Assembly: GCA_015521515.1 (NCBI GenBank)
Contig: WANZ01000061.1
Span: 1-50,305 of the forward strand
Reading direction: 5' to 3'
Length of the DNA: 50,305 nucleotides
Source of the DNA: Candidatus Iainarchaeum sp.
Lineage (GTDB): Archaea; Iainarchaeota; Iainarchaeia; JAADDC01
The stretch's first letter is position 1; each line of letters opens with the position of its first letter. The notes below the pieces were generated by a model that saw nothing but the letters and a program-made list of their open reading frames with translations, did no database searches and was not told the origin of the DNA. This document shows positions 7,153-15,407 of the stretch, one piece after another. Both the position numbers and the translations under genes were made by a program.

Positions 7153-7836
7153 TCAAAGGGATGGGTAATGAAGGAAGAAGTTTAGTATTCTTAGAAATTT
7201 TAGCTGATTTTCTACCAATTCTGGATAAAGATATCCGTGTGGCGGAAGAGGATGTTTGAATACCTTGAGCTTTTTATCTTTGCTCAATGTGTTGTATAAA
7301 GGGTCTGAGATCACGTTATCGACCATCAGTATGTACCCATCGTGTTTGGTGTTGTTTACAATCTTCCTTATGGTGTGAGGGAGCTCCTGTGAGGCGATGT
7401 TATAGAACTCCTCTGTTATGAGTTTTGTATGATCTATGTTGGCCACCTTGCTGGAGGTGGAGCCTCTACTGATAACGATAGACTCTATGGTGGGTGCCTT
7501 TGCATAGTAAACTTTTACATTCTTGTTTTTTGGAACGTTTACCTTTCTCAGAATCAACTCTATTCTTGAGAGATTGTTATCTGGTTCAAAGGGCATGCCC
7601 TCCTCTCCATAGGAGTGCACAATGATGGCAGGCCTCTTATACTTCTTGAGGAGCTTGTTGATGGTGAAATCCTGGGGGTACATATCTCTTATGGCGCTCA
7701 GTAGCAACCTGAGGTCTTCAGAGTTTTTAATGTGGGGGCGAAGCATCTCAATGATGCGTGCAGGCGGTACTTCCTCCACAATGTGGATGTGCTTGGAGGA
7801 TCCTCTAACCTTCTCAAAGAGAGATCTTAACACCAT
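7153..7836 (-). CDS. Unrecognised 227-aa protein downstream of the MEMO gene
   Basis: I do not recognise it. There is no signal peptide or membrane segment. Alternating strands and helices (PAIIVHSYGEEGMPF, VKVYYAKAPTIESIVIS, HDGYILMVDNVI) suggest an alpha/beta fold, and the C-terminus is rich in H, P and Y (KHPLPPHGYLYPE). An upstream in-frame TTG would add five residues, but I chose ATG at 7836 because an AATAAATA element lies 22-29 bp before it, as expected for a leaderless message. That element is right at the end of the upstream MEMO gene, so this gene probably has its own promoter while also following the rps2-MEMO operon. Confidence 0.7.
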   Translation of the reverse strand: MVLRSLFEKVRGSSKHIHIVEEVPPARIIEMLRPHIKNSEDLRLLLSAIRDMYPQDFTINKLLKKYKRPAIIVHSYGEEGMPFEPDNNLSRIELILRKVNVPKNKNVKVYYAKAPTIESIVISRGSTSSKVANIDHTKLITEEFYNIASQELPHTIRKIVNNTKHDGYILMVDNVISDPLYNTLSKDKKLKVFKHPLPPHGYLYPELVENQLKFLRILNFFLHYPSL

Positions 7837-7866
7837 GTATGTATAATACAAAAGGAGTATTTATTA

Positions 7867-8658
7867 CTACTCCTCATAGAATACAATGGCGGCATAGTCC
7901 ACCACATTGCTATAATCCCCAGTTTTTAACCCGGAATGGGAAAAATGAAGCAACTCTGGTGTTAAACCAAGCCTTTTAGCCCAGAGAATGAGAGTAGTAA
8001 CGGGTCCGTACCCGCAGGGAGAAGCTCCCAATTCTTTCATCCTCTTTAGAAAGAGCCTTTCATCAAGCTTAAGTATTGCATCTATAAGCTTCATATCCAT
8101 CTCTCTACCCTTATCTGCAGGTACGTAGTGGGAAAAGTCAGAGGAAGCAAGCAGTATAACATCCTCTGGGATGACAGCTGAAAGATCCTTTGAGTATTCC
8201 AAATCTTGGGCTAACATTACAATGGGCAAAAAGGAGAAGTTATCCCCAAACTTAAACTGAAGGAACGGCAATTGGACCTCGATTGAGTGTTCCTTTATGT
8301 GGGCCTCTACATCAAAGGATGCAAATGTACTATTTTCCACCACGTATGATGCAAGCTCCTCATCCACCTTTGCATAACCTAGAGGTGTTACCCACTCTCC
8401 CCCAGGAAATACAGAAACAAGGGTTCCTAGACCGGTGTGGTTAGGACCTATGATAACAAATCTATCACCTTCAAGATGTTTATACACATAGGAAGCTGTG
8501 AGGCCGGAGTAAACATAACCTGCATGGGGAACAATAGCCCCTCTGATCCTTTTTCCATTGTAGGAGGGAACCTCTCGAAAGAAACTATCTATCATTGTAA
8601 TGAGCTCCTCTTTTTTCAGAGGATAAAAGTAGCCTGCTACCGCAGGATAACGTATCAT
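7867..8658 (-). CDS. MEMO1 family protein
   Basis: Member of the MEMO family (AmmeMemoRadiSam system protein B), 263 aa, related to extradiol dioxygenases. The conserved start MIRYPAVAGYFYP, VPHAGYVYSG with H45, and the ASSDFSHYVP motif all match the family. Its biochemical role in archaea is not settled. It is very often found directly downstream of rps2 in archaea, as here, where its ATG overlaps the rps2 stop (ATGA). Neither the AMMECR1 nor the radical SAM partner of the AmmeMemoRadiSam set is present in this window. Confidence 0.93.
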   Translation of the reverse strand: MIRYPAVAGYFYPLKKEELITMIDSFFREVPSYNGKRIRGAIVPHAGYVYSGLTASYVYKHLEGDRFVIIGPNHTGLGTLVSVFPGGEWVTPLGYAKVDEELASYVVENSTFASFDVEAHIKEHSIEVQLPFLQFKFGDNFSFLPIVMLAQDLEYSKDLSAVIPEDVILLASSDFSHYVPADKGREMDMKLIDAILKLDERLFLKRMKELGASPCGYGPVTTLILWAKRLGLTPELLHFSHSGLKTGDYSNVVDYAAIVFYEE

Positions 8659-9260
8659 GCCTCAAATTCCTCCAACTTTACGGGGAATTTATCTCTATTT
8701 TCTATCATCCCTCTGTTTGCCATATATTCTCTTGCAAGGATGTAGTATATAAGGGCAAGAGATTTTTTGCCCCTGTTGTTACCTGGTATTGCAAGATCCA
8801 CATTGGATAGTGTATTTCCACTATTTAGAATGGCAACAACAGGAATGTTCACCTTTGCTGCCTCTAATACAGCTTCTCTGTCAGCAATAACGTCGGTAAC
8901 AATCACAAGGGATGGTTCCATATACTCTTTACCTCCTGGATTGGTGAATGTGCCTGGCACAAACCTGCCGGCAACGTAATTGGCCCCTATAACCTCTGCA
9001 AACTTCTTTACTATACCCTGAGCATACTTCTTTCTGGCAACGGCCACAATTTCAGAGGCGTCGTATTGAGCTATAAACTTGCCCGCTATTCTTAGCCTTT
9101 CATCTATCTTTGCAATATCAAAAATGTTCAACCTATCGGGCCTTGTTTTGAATATAAACTGCTGCATATCCTTCGTTCGAGAGGTAGTACCGATGTGCAC
9201 CCCAGCTGAGAGGTATAGCTCTACAGGCACCAGGAGCTGTCCTCCCTTGCGTTTGGCCAT
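8655..9260 (-). CDS. rps2: Small ribosomal subunit protein S2
   Basis: S2 of the 30S head/body junction, 201 aa. Family signatures include AGVHIGTTSRTKDM near the N-terminus, KYAQGIVKKFAEV and the C-terminal NNRGKKSLALIYYILARE. A longer frame starts at 9353, but ATG 9260 gives the expected archaeal N-terminus (MAKRKGGQLLVP) and lies about 29 bp from a TATA element shared with the divergent DUF505-like gene. It heads the rps2-MEMO transcript. In many archaea rps2 directly follows rpoN-rpoK (and often enolase), but here an HD hydrolase, a tRNA and a divergent gene intervene. Confidence 0.96.
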   Translation of the reverse strand: MAKRKGGQLLVPVELYLSAGVHIGTTSRTKDMQQFIFKTRPDRLNIFDIAKIDERLRIAGKFIAQYDASEIVAVARKKYAQGIVKKFAEVIGANYVAGRFVPGTFTNPGGKEYMEPSLVIVTDVIADREAVLEAAKVNIPVVAILNSGNTLSNVDLAIPGNNRGKKSLALIYYILAREYMANRGMIENRDKFPVKLEEFEA

Positions 9261-9284
9261 GGTAGATGATTTGGAGGGATAGCC

Positions 9285-9294
9285 TATTAAAAAG
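9285..9294. promoter_or_regulatory. Central TATA element between rps2 and the DUF505-like gene
   Basis: Reads TATTAAAAAG on the plus strand. It lies almost exactly midway between the divergent start codons (ATG 9260 minus, ATG 9317 plus), 27-29 bp from each. No second TATA-like match is present in the 56-bp spacer, so both genes probably use it. Confidence 0.5.
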
Positions 9295-9316
9295 ATCACC
9301 TGTCTTTCATGTTTCC

Positions 9317-10822
9317 ATGTTTGTAAGGAAGGAACACATAGAGGCACTCGCATCCCTCAAGGATGGAAGGGTTGTAAGAGGAAACGTTGTAACAGAGTTA
9401 TACGCTCAGGGCTTGATAGATAGGGACAAACACATAACAGAAGCAGGAGAGAAGCTTCTTTCGCTTAGGTTGGGTGATGTGTTTATAGCTAGTGATGTAA
9501 TAAAGATAGGGGAGTTGTATGAAAAAAGCAAGTATATTCCAGCCCTGTGGGAGGAGGAACTGGAAAGAAGAGGACTGCAAAAGGAAGTGCTGCCAAAAAT
9601 ACTAGATATATATAGAATATCCAAGCCAAATCTCATTCTCACACCTCAAATAACCTCCTTCATAGACGAGATTCCTCCGGCGGGAGAATACGACATATTG
9701 ATCAAGGCAAAAGACGTGTATGGAGAAGGGATCATAAACCTTATGCAGGCCATGAGATTGTTGTATATTTCCCCTCCTTATGAGAACGGAAGAACCTATG
9801 CACTCAGGGTGGGTGCCAGAAAACTCCAAGGGCTCCTATCTCTGACGGGTACCATAGTATTGGAAGAGCGGGATATGAACGCTTTGAAGAGGGAGGAGCC
9901 CACGGAAAAGCTTATAGATTATGGATTGCAGGATAAGGAAGGAAAAACTACAGAGATGGGTCAGGTAGTAAGGGAGATATACACAGAGGAGGAGTATGTG
10001 AGACCGGTATATCTCTTAGAGGATGAAATAGAGGCTTTGAAGCGTTTGGAAGAGGGAAAAGAGATTGATAGAGGGACATATCTTATGCTCCAATTTAGGG
10101 GTATGTTGGATGAGAATGGAAATCCTACTCCCGAAGGGAAAAGACTTGCATCCATGGGGGAGATTACCCCAGAAGGGGCTAGAGCCGTGGTGTATAGCTA
10201 TGTAGGTGAGTTCCCTCACAAAGAGTGGCTGGAAGCGGCAAGAAGAGAACGTTTAATAGACTGGTGGATAACCTCAAAGGGTGAACTTATGTTGGAATTC
10301 TCAAGGAAAGCTATTTCATTTCCCTACCTTACCAAGTATGATGTTGCAATTTTGTTGTTCCTTCCGAGGAATGAAGGTAGGACGGTAGAGGAACTGGAGA
10401 AAGAGGTAGCTGATAAAGTGGGGAGGTTTGAGCGCGCAGTGGGGGAGGCTGAAAGCAAAGGATTCGTGAGAGTTTTGCAGAATGAAAGCGTAATCCTTAC
10501 ACCCTTTGGGGAGAGGATGAAGGAGGTTGTAGAGTATGCAAACACCACAGAGCTATTATCTAAAACATTTATAGTAACGCCGCACTCATGGAAGGTTATA
10601 AGGGCTATAGGAGAGCACCCAGAGGACATAAACAAGCTGTGGAAGAAGGCAGAAGAAAATAAAAGAGATTACTACGAGGAGCTAACTAAATATGTATCCA
10701 AGGAAACGAGAATAGAGGAAAAAGAGGTAGAGAAGATATTAAAACTGCTTAGAATAACCGGATTCCTTGGAAGTAAATCCCTTACTGACGCTGGTAGAAA
10801 GCTCTTTAATATCCTTTCTTAA
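9317..10822 (+). CDS. DUF505-like protein made of repeated winged-helix-like modules
   Basis: Protein of 501 aa, tentatively placed in the uncharacterised DUF505 family from its MFVRKEHIEAL start and overall layout. It contains at least three diverged copies of a roughly 45-residue unit with the pattern ALxxLxxG ... GxLDxxxxxTxxGxxL: EALASLKDGRVV..., NALKREEPTEKL... and EALKRLEEGKEI.... Shorter copies follow towards the C-terminus, and the last ends KSLTDAGRKLFNIL. The units resemble winged-helix modules, so nucleic-acid or protein binding is possible, but no function is known. ATG 9317 was preferred over the longer frame from 9266 because of the TATA element 27 bp upstream. The last 84 bp overlap the convergent HD hydrolase. 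Confidence 0.8.
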   Translation: MFVRKEHIEALASLKDGRVVRGNVVTELYAQGLIDRDKHITEAGEKLLSLRLGDVFIASDVIKIGELYEKSKYIPALWEEELERRGLQKEVLPKILDIYRISKPNLILTPQITSFIDEIPPAGEYDILIKAKDVYGEGIINLMQAMRLLYISPPYENGRTYALRVGARKLQGLLSLTGTIVLEERDMNALKREEPTEKLIDYGLQDKEGKTTEMGQVVREIYTEEEYVRPVYLLEDEIEALKRLEEGKEIDRGTYLMLQFRGMLDENGNPTPEGKRLASMGEITPEGARAVVYSYVGEFPHKEWLEAARRERLIDWWITSKGELMLEFSRKAISFPYLTKYDVAILLFLPRNEGRTVEELEKEVADKVGRFERAVGEAESKGFVRVLQNESVILTPFGERMKEVVEYANTTELLSKTFIVTPHSWKVIRAIGEHPEDINKLWKKAEENKRDYYEELTKYVSKETRIEEKEVEKILKLLRITGFLGSKSLTDAGRKLFNILS

Positions 10823-11809
10823 ACTGGGGTGCACCGCCACAAACCAGTGAATACGGGATTCCTCTGCCCTCTTGAGAGATCTGATGAGGGGTGAAGCTTC
10901 TAATAAGCTCCTACCATCCTCTAGGAATACATCTGGCCTTGAATAAAAGGCTGGCCTGTGTCCAAGGATAACATTATCCTCTCCGTATCTTTCAGAGAGG
11001 GTCTCATAAACCTCTCTTGCCTCCTCCTCGCTTCCCTTAAATACAAGTTTATATAGTCTTCTGTTTTCTATGTAATCCCACCACTTACTATTTATAGATC
11101 TGAGAGCTGAAACAATAGAATACTCATCCATAGATTGTATCTCCTTTGCGCTATAGTGGTTCAACAGTTCTCCTACGGCTCTGGCAAACATCATATCTAC
11201 TATTAGGGTGGTTCTATGAAAGTATACGGCATCTCCTAGAATGAATCTTGCAACATAGAGGTGCTCCACATTGGAAAGAATGTCCTCCTTTATGATGATT
11301 TTGCCTTTTTCAGCCTCAATATGTCTTATGATGCGTTCCCAAGGTATAATACCTACCCTAACACCTGTAAAGTACGAGTCTCTAACTAGATAGTCCAATC
11401 TATCTGTTCCCACTCCTCCATCGACTAGTATATTATCCTTATTACGAAGAATTTCTCGCCAAGAGAATGTACTGTTCTCTAACATCTCCTTTACGAGATG
11501 TTCCGTATACTTTTCATGATCAAAGGGATACCCGTTCAATGAGAGGGCTATCTCTGTAAGGTGGGAGAAGGGTCCATGCCCTACATCGTGTAGCAACCCA
11601 TAGACCGATAGTCTTTCGTCTATGTGAGAGGAGATGTAATACACACCAATTGAATGCTCGAATCTGGTATGATGGGCTGAAGGGTACACCATCCATGCAA
11701 GGGAGAGTTGAGATATTCTTCTAAGCCTCTGAAAGAGAGGATGATCAACAATCTCCTGCACGGGGCTGATGTTAATGTCTCCATGTATAGGATCTCTTAT
11801 GTGTGCCAT
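10739..11809 (-). CDS. HD-domain phosphohydrolase (SAMHD1/dGTPase-like)
   Basis: 356 aa. The metal-binding HD set is complete: H52 (TRFEHSIGV), H74-D75 (GLLHDVGHGPFSH) and D136 (TDRLDYLVRD). The opening RDPIHGDINISPVQ is the hallmark of the SAMHD1-like branch that hydrolyses dNTPs to nucleosides and triphosphate, so dNTP pool control is likely though the substrate is not proven. The C-terminal extension (about residues 340-356) is encoded inside the 84-bp antisense overlap with the DUF505-like gene. The ATG is preceded by a TATATAAG box that includes the last bases of tRNA-Gln. Confidence 0.88.
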   Translation of the reverse strand: MAHIRDPIHGDINISPVQEIVDHPLFQRLRRISQLSLAWMVYPSAHHTRFEHSIGVYYISSHIDERLSVYGLLHDVGHGPFSHLTEIALSLNGYPFDHEKYTEHLVKEMLENSTFSWREILRNKDNILVDGGVGTDRLDYLVRDSYFTGVRVGIIPWERIIRHIEAEKGKIIIKEDILSNVEHLYVARFILGDAVYFHRTTLIVDMMFARAVGELLNHYSAKEIQSMDEYSIVSALRSINSKWWDYIENRRLYKLVFKGSEEEAREVYETLSERYGEDNVILGHRPAFYSRPDVFLEDGRSLLEASPLIRSLKRAEESRIHWFVAVHPSLRKDIKELSTSVSKGFTSKESGYSKQF

Positions 11810-11828
11810 AAAACAATAGGAAAGAAAA

Positions 11829-11836
11829 CTTATATA
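11829..11836 (-). promoter_or_regulatory. TATA box of the HD hydrolase, overlapping the tRNA-Gln 3' end
   Basis: Reads TATATAAG on the minus strand, 20-27 bp before the ATG at 11809. Its first two bases are nucleotide 72 and the discriminator of tRNA-Gln, so tRNA and promoter sequence are physically fused. The AT-rich DNA just downstream (TTTTCTTT) may also terminate the tRNA transcript. Confidence 0.55.
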
Positions 11837-11907
11837 GCCCCGCGGGGATTCGAACCCCGGTCACGGGAGCCAAAGTCCCGCATGCTTGACCACTACACCA
11901 CGGGGCT
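11835..11907 (-). tRNA. tRNA-Gln (anticodon TTG)
   Basis: Complete cloverleaf. The acceptor stem is AGCCCCG/CGGGGCT, the anticodon stem CGGGA/TCCCG encloses loop CTTTGGC (anticodon TTG), and the T-arm is CGGGG-TTCGAAT-CCCCG. Discriminator is A and CCA is not encoded. It lies 21 bp downstream of rpoN on the same strand and could be cut out of the end of the ribosomal superoperon message. Confidence 0.97.
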
Positions 11908-11928
11908 TCCCAAAATATAAAGGGGAAG

Positions 11929-12138
11929 TTAAGGTATTTCAAACCTGTTGTAAAATGCAATGTCATCTATGAGGATGGTAGAGGATAGCATTACTGTTCT
12001 GCAGCAGTACCTTTTTATGTTAAGGTCCTCAAACACTTTCTTTGGATCCTCTCCTCTTTGGGTTCTCCTCTGAAATTCAAGGAATATTTTCCCTCCTATG
12101 GGCTTTCCACATGTGAAGCATCTAACGGGGGGTAACAT
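11929..12138 (-). CDS. rpoN: RNA polymerase subunit N (Rpb10 homologue)
   Basis: Small zinc-binding assembly subunit of archaeal RNA polymerase, 69 aa. The MLPPVRCFTCGKPIG start and the C-terminal RYCCRTVML motif give the CxxC...CC zinc site of the family. A longer frame begins at 12186, but ATG 12138 fits the family length and follows a GGTGAG Shine-Dalgarno. It is the last protein gene of the superoperon, 4 bp after rps9. The rpoK gene that usually follows rpoN in archaea is absent; tRNA-Gln and the HD hydrolase come next instead. Confidence 0.97.
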   Translation of the reverse strand: MLPPVRCFTCGKPIGGKIFLEFQRRTQRGEDPKKVFEDLNIKRYCCRTVMLSSTILIDDIAFYNRFEIP

Positions 12139-12142
12139 GTTC

Positions 12143-12550
12143 TCACCTGTAGGATGTTTGCTTCTTTGCCCTCGCCTTTCTTCCAAGCGGCTTCTTGGGT
12201 TCTACCTGTCTTACATCATCTACTAAGAGAGTCCTGTCGTACTCCATGAATGTCTTTCTCAGTTTGTCTCCAAACACCTCTACGAGGGCCTTTGCTATGG
12301 CTCCTCGGGCTGCAACAGCCTGTCCCATAAATCCTCCACCCTTTACGTTAACATAAATGTCCACCTTCTTCCCTAAGTCACCCGCAAGTATGAGCGGTTC
12401 TTCTATGAGCATGCGAACGTATTTGTTGTTTGTGTATGCATCTAGGAGGAATCCGTTTATTCTTATGATACCCTTCCCTGGATAGTACAATACCGCCCTT
12501 GCAACGGCGGATTTCTTCTTAGCTTTGGTGTTTATAACTTTTCCCTTCAT
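12143..12550 (-). CDS. rps9: Small ribosomal subunit protein S9
   Basis: 135 aa, normal for archaeal S9. The central GGGFMGQAVAARGAIAKAL helix and the basic C-terminal tail ending KKQTSYR, which reaches into the P-site of the 30S head, identify it. The start overlaps the rpl13 stop by 4 nt, and the stop lies 4 bp before rpoN. Order L18e-L13-S9-RpoN is the standard archaeal arrangement. Confidence 0.97.
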   Translation of the reverse strand: MKGKVINTKAKKKSAVARAVLYYPGKGIIRINGFLLDAYTNNKYVRMLIEEPLILAGDLGKKVDIYVNVKGGGFMGQAVAARGAIAKALVEVFGDKLRKTFMEYDRTLLVDDVRQVEPKKPLGRKARAKKQTSYR

Positions 12551-12951
12551 ATCTTGTCACCTAATTCTTTTGCTATATCTTTTAGGTATACGTAACGGGA
12601 AGGCACCCTCACGGTTATGCCTATCTTCTTCCCCTCAACCTTAACATTTCCTCGAAACACCTTTAACCGTTTCAGGAGCTTGCTCCTATCCTTTCTGTTT
12701 ATCATGCCTGCAACAGCTTTTCTAAATATGCCCTCTACAGTTCTAGGCCAGCGGGGTGTTTGTTTTATGGGGTTACCAAGAGTTCTGAGTTCATATCTGC
12801 GCTTGAATTTGGGAAGTACACCCCTCAATGTACCGGAAATGATGACATTTTCCACGTTTATAACAGTTACAGGATACCCCCTTCTCAGAAGGGTTGCCAC
12901 CTCCGATGCCAACCTCCCTAACGGTTTGTTTGAACCGTCTATTACTATCAT
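12547..12951 (-). CDS. rpl13: Large ribosomal subunit protein L13
   Basis: 134 aa. The N-terminal IVIDGSNKPLGRLASEVA and VINVENVIISG strands and the TVEGIFRKAVAGMI segment match archaeal L13, which binds 23S rRNA early in 50S assembly. It overlaps rpl18e upstream and rps9 downstream by 4 nt each, so translation of the three is probably coupled. Confidence 0.96.
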   Translation of the reverse strand: MIVIDGSNKPLGRLASEVATLLRRGYPVTVINVENVIISGTLRGVLPKFKRRYELRTLGNPIKQTPRWPRTVEGIFRKAVAGMINRKDRSKLLKRLKVFRGNVKVEGKKIGITVRVPSRYVYLKDIAKELGDKI

Positions 12952-13292
12952 GCTACAATCACCACCCCTTTACCCTCCGGAAAGGATTCCAGCATCTCTT
13001 CTATGCTTAAAATCCTTCCTCCAGCTTCCTCTATCCTTTTTCTTGCCTTTGGGGTAACCTTCCATGCAGCTACAGTAATGGCTCTCTCTACTTTTCCATC
13101 GCCCAGTAGAACTCCAGGTACTACAAATGTGTTTCCTTTTAGCTTGTTCAGCTTGTGCACATTTACAACAATCCTCTTCCTTGTAGGTCTACTGAGCAGC
13201 TCTGCCACCCTCTTCCATATGGGTTTCTTGGTCTTTTCCAAAGATACTATGAGGTTCCTGAGGTGTACATTTGTGGGTCCGGTTCGTTTCAT
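12948..13292 (-). CDS. rpl18e: Large ribosomal subunit protein L18e
   Basis: 114 aa. Archaeal L18e, an L15-related fold, recognised from [28 protein letters not shown] and the VVPGVLLGDGKVERAITVAA core. Overlaps rpoD and rpl13 by 4 nt on each side within the superoperon. Confidence 0.95.
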   Translation of the reverse strand: MKRTGPTNVHLRNLIVSLEKTKKPIWKRVAELLSRPTRKRIVVNVHKLNKLKGNTFVVPGVLLGDGKVERAITVAAWKVTPKARKRIEEAGGRILSIEEMLESFPEGKGVVIVA

Positions 13293-14005
13293 GAGAGATC
13301 ACGCTCCACCTCTTCTAACATCTTTATCAATTCATCTGATGCTGCCTCAATAAGGGATTTAAGATCCATATTGCCGTAGGTTTCCACGTACAGAATGAAC
13401 TGATCGTCGTTTCTCTTTAGTGAAACGGTATCAGGATCCTCCTCTTGAATATCCTTTAAAAGGTTTAGCATTTCATCTGAAAGGCCAGCACTCGATGTGT
13501 TTTCTTCCTCTAAACGCTTCAAATCTATATCTACCTTCTTTTTTACCTCTGCTCTGTAGACATATCTGTAGGATGCCAGCCCAGCCTGCCACTTTGCATG
13601 CTCTGTGGCCTTCCCCATCTTTACCTTGGCTTCAAGTCTAATGCGCTGCCCATCCACCAACTTTACAATAATAATCTTTCCATCTACAGGTTTTACGGAC
13701 GGATCTGTAGATTTTAGTTGTTCTGCATACACAACAGAGGGTCCTTCTGCTTCTAGAGAGAAGGTTACTTCGGTGTTTTCATCATACGTTCCGTATTCTG
13801 CCTTCAAAGGTATGAGTCCAAGTCTATGAGCTATAAATTCATCCCAGAGAGGGGAGGTGTTCTCATATATGTATACATCCTCTATTGCAAGGGTAGGAAC
13901 TTCTGAGATGACTGCTCTCCTAAATGCATTCATCAGTCCCACGTTTGCTCCCTTTACAAGGAATGTAGCACTCTCCTCATCCCTTGAGAGAAGCTCAGCC
14001 TTCAT
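13289..14005 (-). CDS. rpoD: RNA polymerase subunit D (alpha/Rpb3 homologue)
   Basis: 238 aa assembly-platform subunit that pairs with subunit L. The alpha-motif [19 protein letters not shown] (residues about 26-44) is typical. The whole protein contains no cysteine, so the ferredoxin-like Fe-S insertion found in D subunits of many archaea has no cluster ligands here; the insertion itself (about 165-205) is acidic and helical. The start overlaps the rps11 stop (ATGA). Confidence 0.97.
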   Translation of the reverse strand: MKAELLSRDEESATFLVKGANVGLMNAFRRAVISEVPTLAIEDVYIYENTSPLWDEFIAHRLGLIPLKAEYGTYDENTEVTFSLEAEGPSVVYAEQLKSTDPSVKPVDGKIIIVKLVDGQRIRLEAKVKMGKATEHAKWQAGLASYRYVYRAEVKKKVDIDLKRLEEENTSSAGLSDEMLNLLKDIQEEDPDTVSLKRNDDQFILYVETYGNMDLKSLIEAASDELIKMLEEVERDLS

Positions 14006-14382
14006 ACTCTTCTACCCCTTCTTCCACCTCTTCTCCTTGTTCCATCGTGAGGAATGGGTGTAACATCATGTATCCTCACGATCTTTAATCCCTGCCTTAC
14101 AAGTTCCTTTATTGCGGCCTGAGCTCCTGGGCCTGGGGTTCTTGACTTATTACCTCCAGGAGCCCTCACCTTTACAATGACATACTGGAAACCTAACTCC
14201 TTTAGCCTTTGGGCTACCTTCTCTGTAGCCTTCATGGCTGCATAGGGTGTCCTCTTCTTCCTATCTGCATCTACCACCTGCCCACCGGATGATATGGCAA
14301 TGGTTTCTGCACCTGTTAGATCTGTAGCATGAACGATGGTGTTATTCTTAGAGGAGAGTATGTGTACAACCGCAACTTTCAA
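14002..14382 (-). CDS. rps11: Small ribosomal subunit protein S11
   Basis: 126 aa. The family core [19 protein letters not shown] and the basic tail [11 protein letters not shown], which contacts 16S rRNA in the platform, are clear. Translation appears to start at TTG 14382, which overlaps the rps4 stop as TTGA; no ATG or GTG lies nearby in frame. Part of the S13-S4-S11-RpoD block. Confidence 0.95.
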   Translation of the reverse strand: MKVAVVHILSSKNNTIVHATDLTGAETIAISSGGQVVDADRKKRTPYAAMKATEKVAQRLKELGFQYVIVKVRAPGGNKSRTPGPGAQAAIKELVRQGLKIVRIHDVTPIPHDGTRRRGGRRGRRV

Positions 14383-14900
14383 GCTTCAGCCACCTCCTGC
14401 TGAGACTGTTGAGAAGTAAACTTTACATAATCCTCCATGTGGGGATCTACGCGTATGTACTCTTCTTCTCCCCTCTTAACCCAATAAGAGGGGATAGTAA
14501 CCCTTCTATCACCCACAAACACATGCCCATGTACTATAAACTGACGTGCTTGCTTTACGGTTCTGGCATAACCCTTCCTCCACACTATGGTTTGGAGCCT
14601 CCTTTCAAGGAGGTCTTGAACAGTGAGGGAAAGCACATCATCTAAAGTTGCATTTTCTGGTAGCAAACCCAGCCTATATAACCTCTTTAGGAGCTCTTTT
14701 TCTCTTCTTTCCTTCTCCTCTCCTGAAAGTGGTAGAAGAGATCGGGCAATTGCTCTTATTCTTCTAAGTTCTGCCTGCACTCTCCACAGCTCTTTTTTGT
14801 TTTTTAGCCCGTATAACTTCATAAGTCTCCTTTCCTCTATAATCCTCTTTTTATCCCATCTTTTGAAGGGTCTTACCCATTTCTTCCTCAATCTCCTCAC
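14379..14900 (-). CDS. rps4: Small ribosomal subunit protein S4
   Basis: 173 aa, a primary 16S binding protein. The S4 RNA-binding domain is at about residues 100-150 ([15 protein letters not shown], then [17 protein letters not shown]). Start GTG 14900 follows a GGAGAT Shine-Dalgarno 7 nt upstream and lies 4 bp after rps13. Confidence 0.97.
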   Translation of the reverse strand: MRRLRKKWVRPFKRWDKKRIIEERRLMKLYGLKNKKELWRVQAELRRIRAIARSLLPLSGEEKERREKELLKRLYRLGLLPENATLDDVLSLTVQDLLERRLQTIVWRKGYARTVKQARQFIVHGHVFVGDRRVTIPSYWVKRGEEEYIRVDPHMEDYVKFTSQQSQQEVAEA

Positions 14901-14904
14901 GTTA

Positions 14905-15363
14905 TCATCTCCTCTTTCTTCCTACCACGGATATCTTATTCCTCCTCGGATGGGAGCGGGTTCTTTGTCCTCTGACCTTTAGACCTCTTGCTAGTCTTAT
15001 ACCTCTCCTTGTTCCTATTTCAAGGAGGTGTTTCTTAACTGTAATGATGTGAGTCTCGAGGTCTGTTCCGATATAGTGGGTATCCTTACCACTTTCTATA
15101 TCTCTTGGGCTGTTAACAGCCCATCCTGGAATGCCATACTTTGTAGGATTCCTCACTATATCCTCCAGTGTTTTGTCCGCCTCCGGTGGCAGAAGCCCGA
15201 GAGGTTCTGAGGGGCTAATATTGAACTTTTCCTTTATAATATAGGATAGCATACGGGCTAGATTGTGACCAACTCCTTTAATACCTCTCAGTGCTTGATA
15301 AACTGGTTTTGTTCCATCCAGATCGAAGCCTGCTATGCGGATGATGGTCCTTACCTCCGCCAT
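14905..15363 (-). CDS. rps13: Small ribosomal subunit protein S13
   Basis: 152 aa. Signatures are IIRIAGFDLDGTKPV near the start, the helix-two-turn-helix GIKGVGHNLARML and the GLKVRGQRTRSHPR tail. A longer frame reaches 15438, but ATG 15363 gives the family N-terminus (MAEVRTIIRIAG) with a GGGGG Shine-Dalgarno-like run 4 nt before it. An AT-rich TTTTAAT element about 40 bp upstream, near the end of cbf5, could be an internal promoter of the superoperon. Confidence 0.96.
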   Translation of the reverse strand: MAEVRTIIRIAGFDLDGTKPVYQALRGIKGVGHNLARMLSYIIKEKFNISPSEPLGLLPPEADKTLEDIVRNPTKYGIPGWAVNSPRDIESGKDTHYIGTDLETHIITVKKHLLEIGTRRGIRLARGLKVRGQRTRSHPRRNKISVVGRKRR

Positions 15364-15407
15364 AGAACCCCCTGTTGGTATATTGCCGTGGTTAGGGATT
15401 AAAAGGG

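Noticed and set aside
8655-9353. N-terminally extended S2 of 232 aa
   Set aside because: The extension is not S2-like and would cross the shared promoter and the start of the divergent gene.
9398-9829. Minus-strand open frames inside the DUF505-like gene
   Set aside because: They are shadows of a well-supported gene on the other strand, with no initiation signals.
11708-11966. Open frames on both strands through tRNA-Gln
   Set aside because: They read tRNA sequence and the end of the HD gene; no Shine-Dalgarno, TATA or family resemblance.
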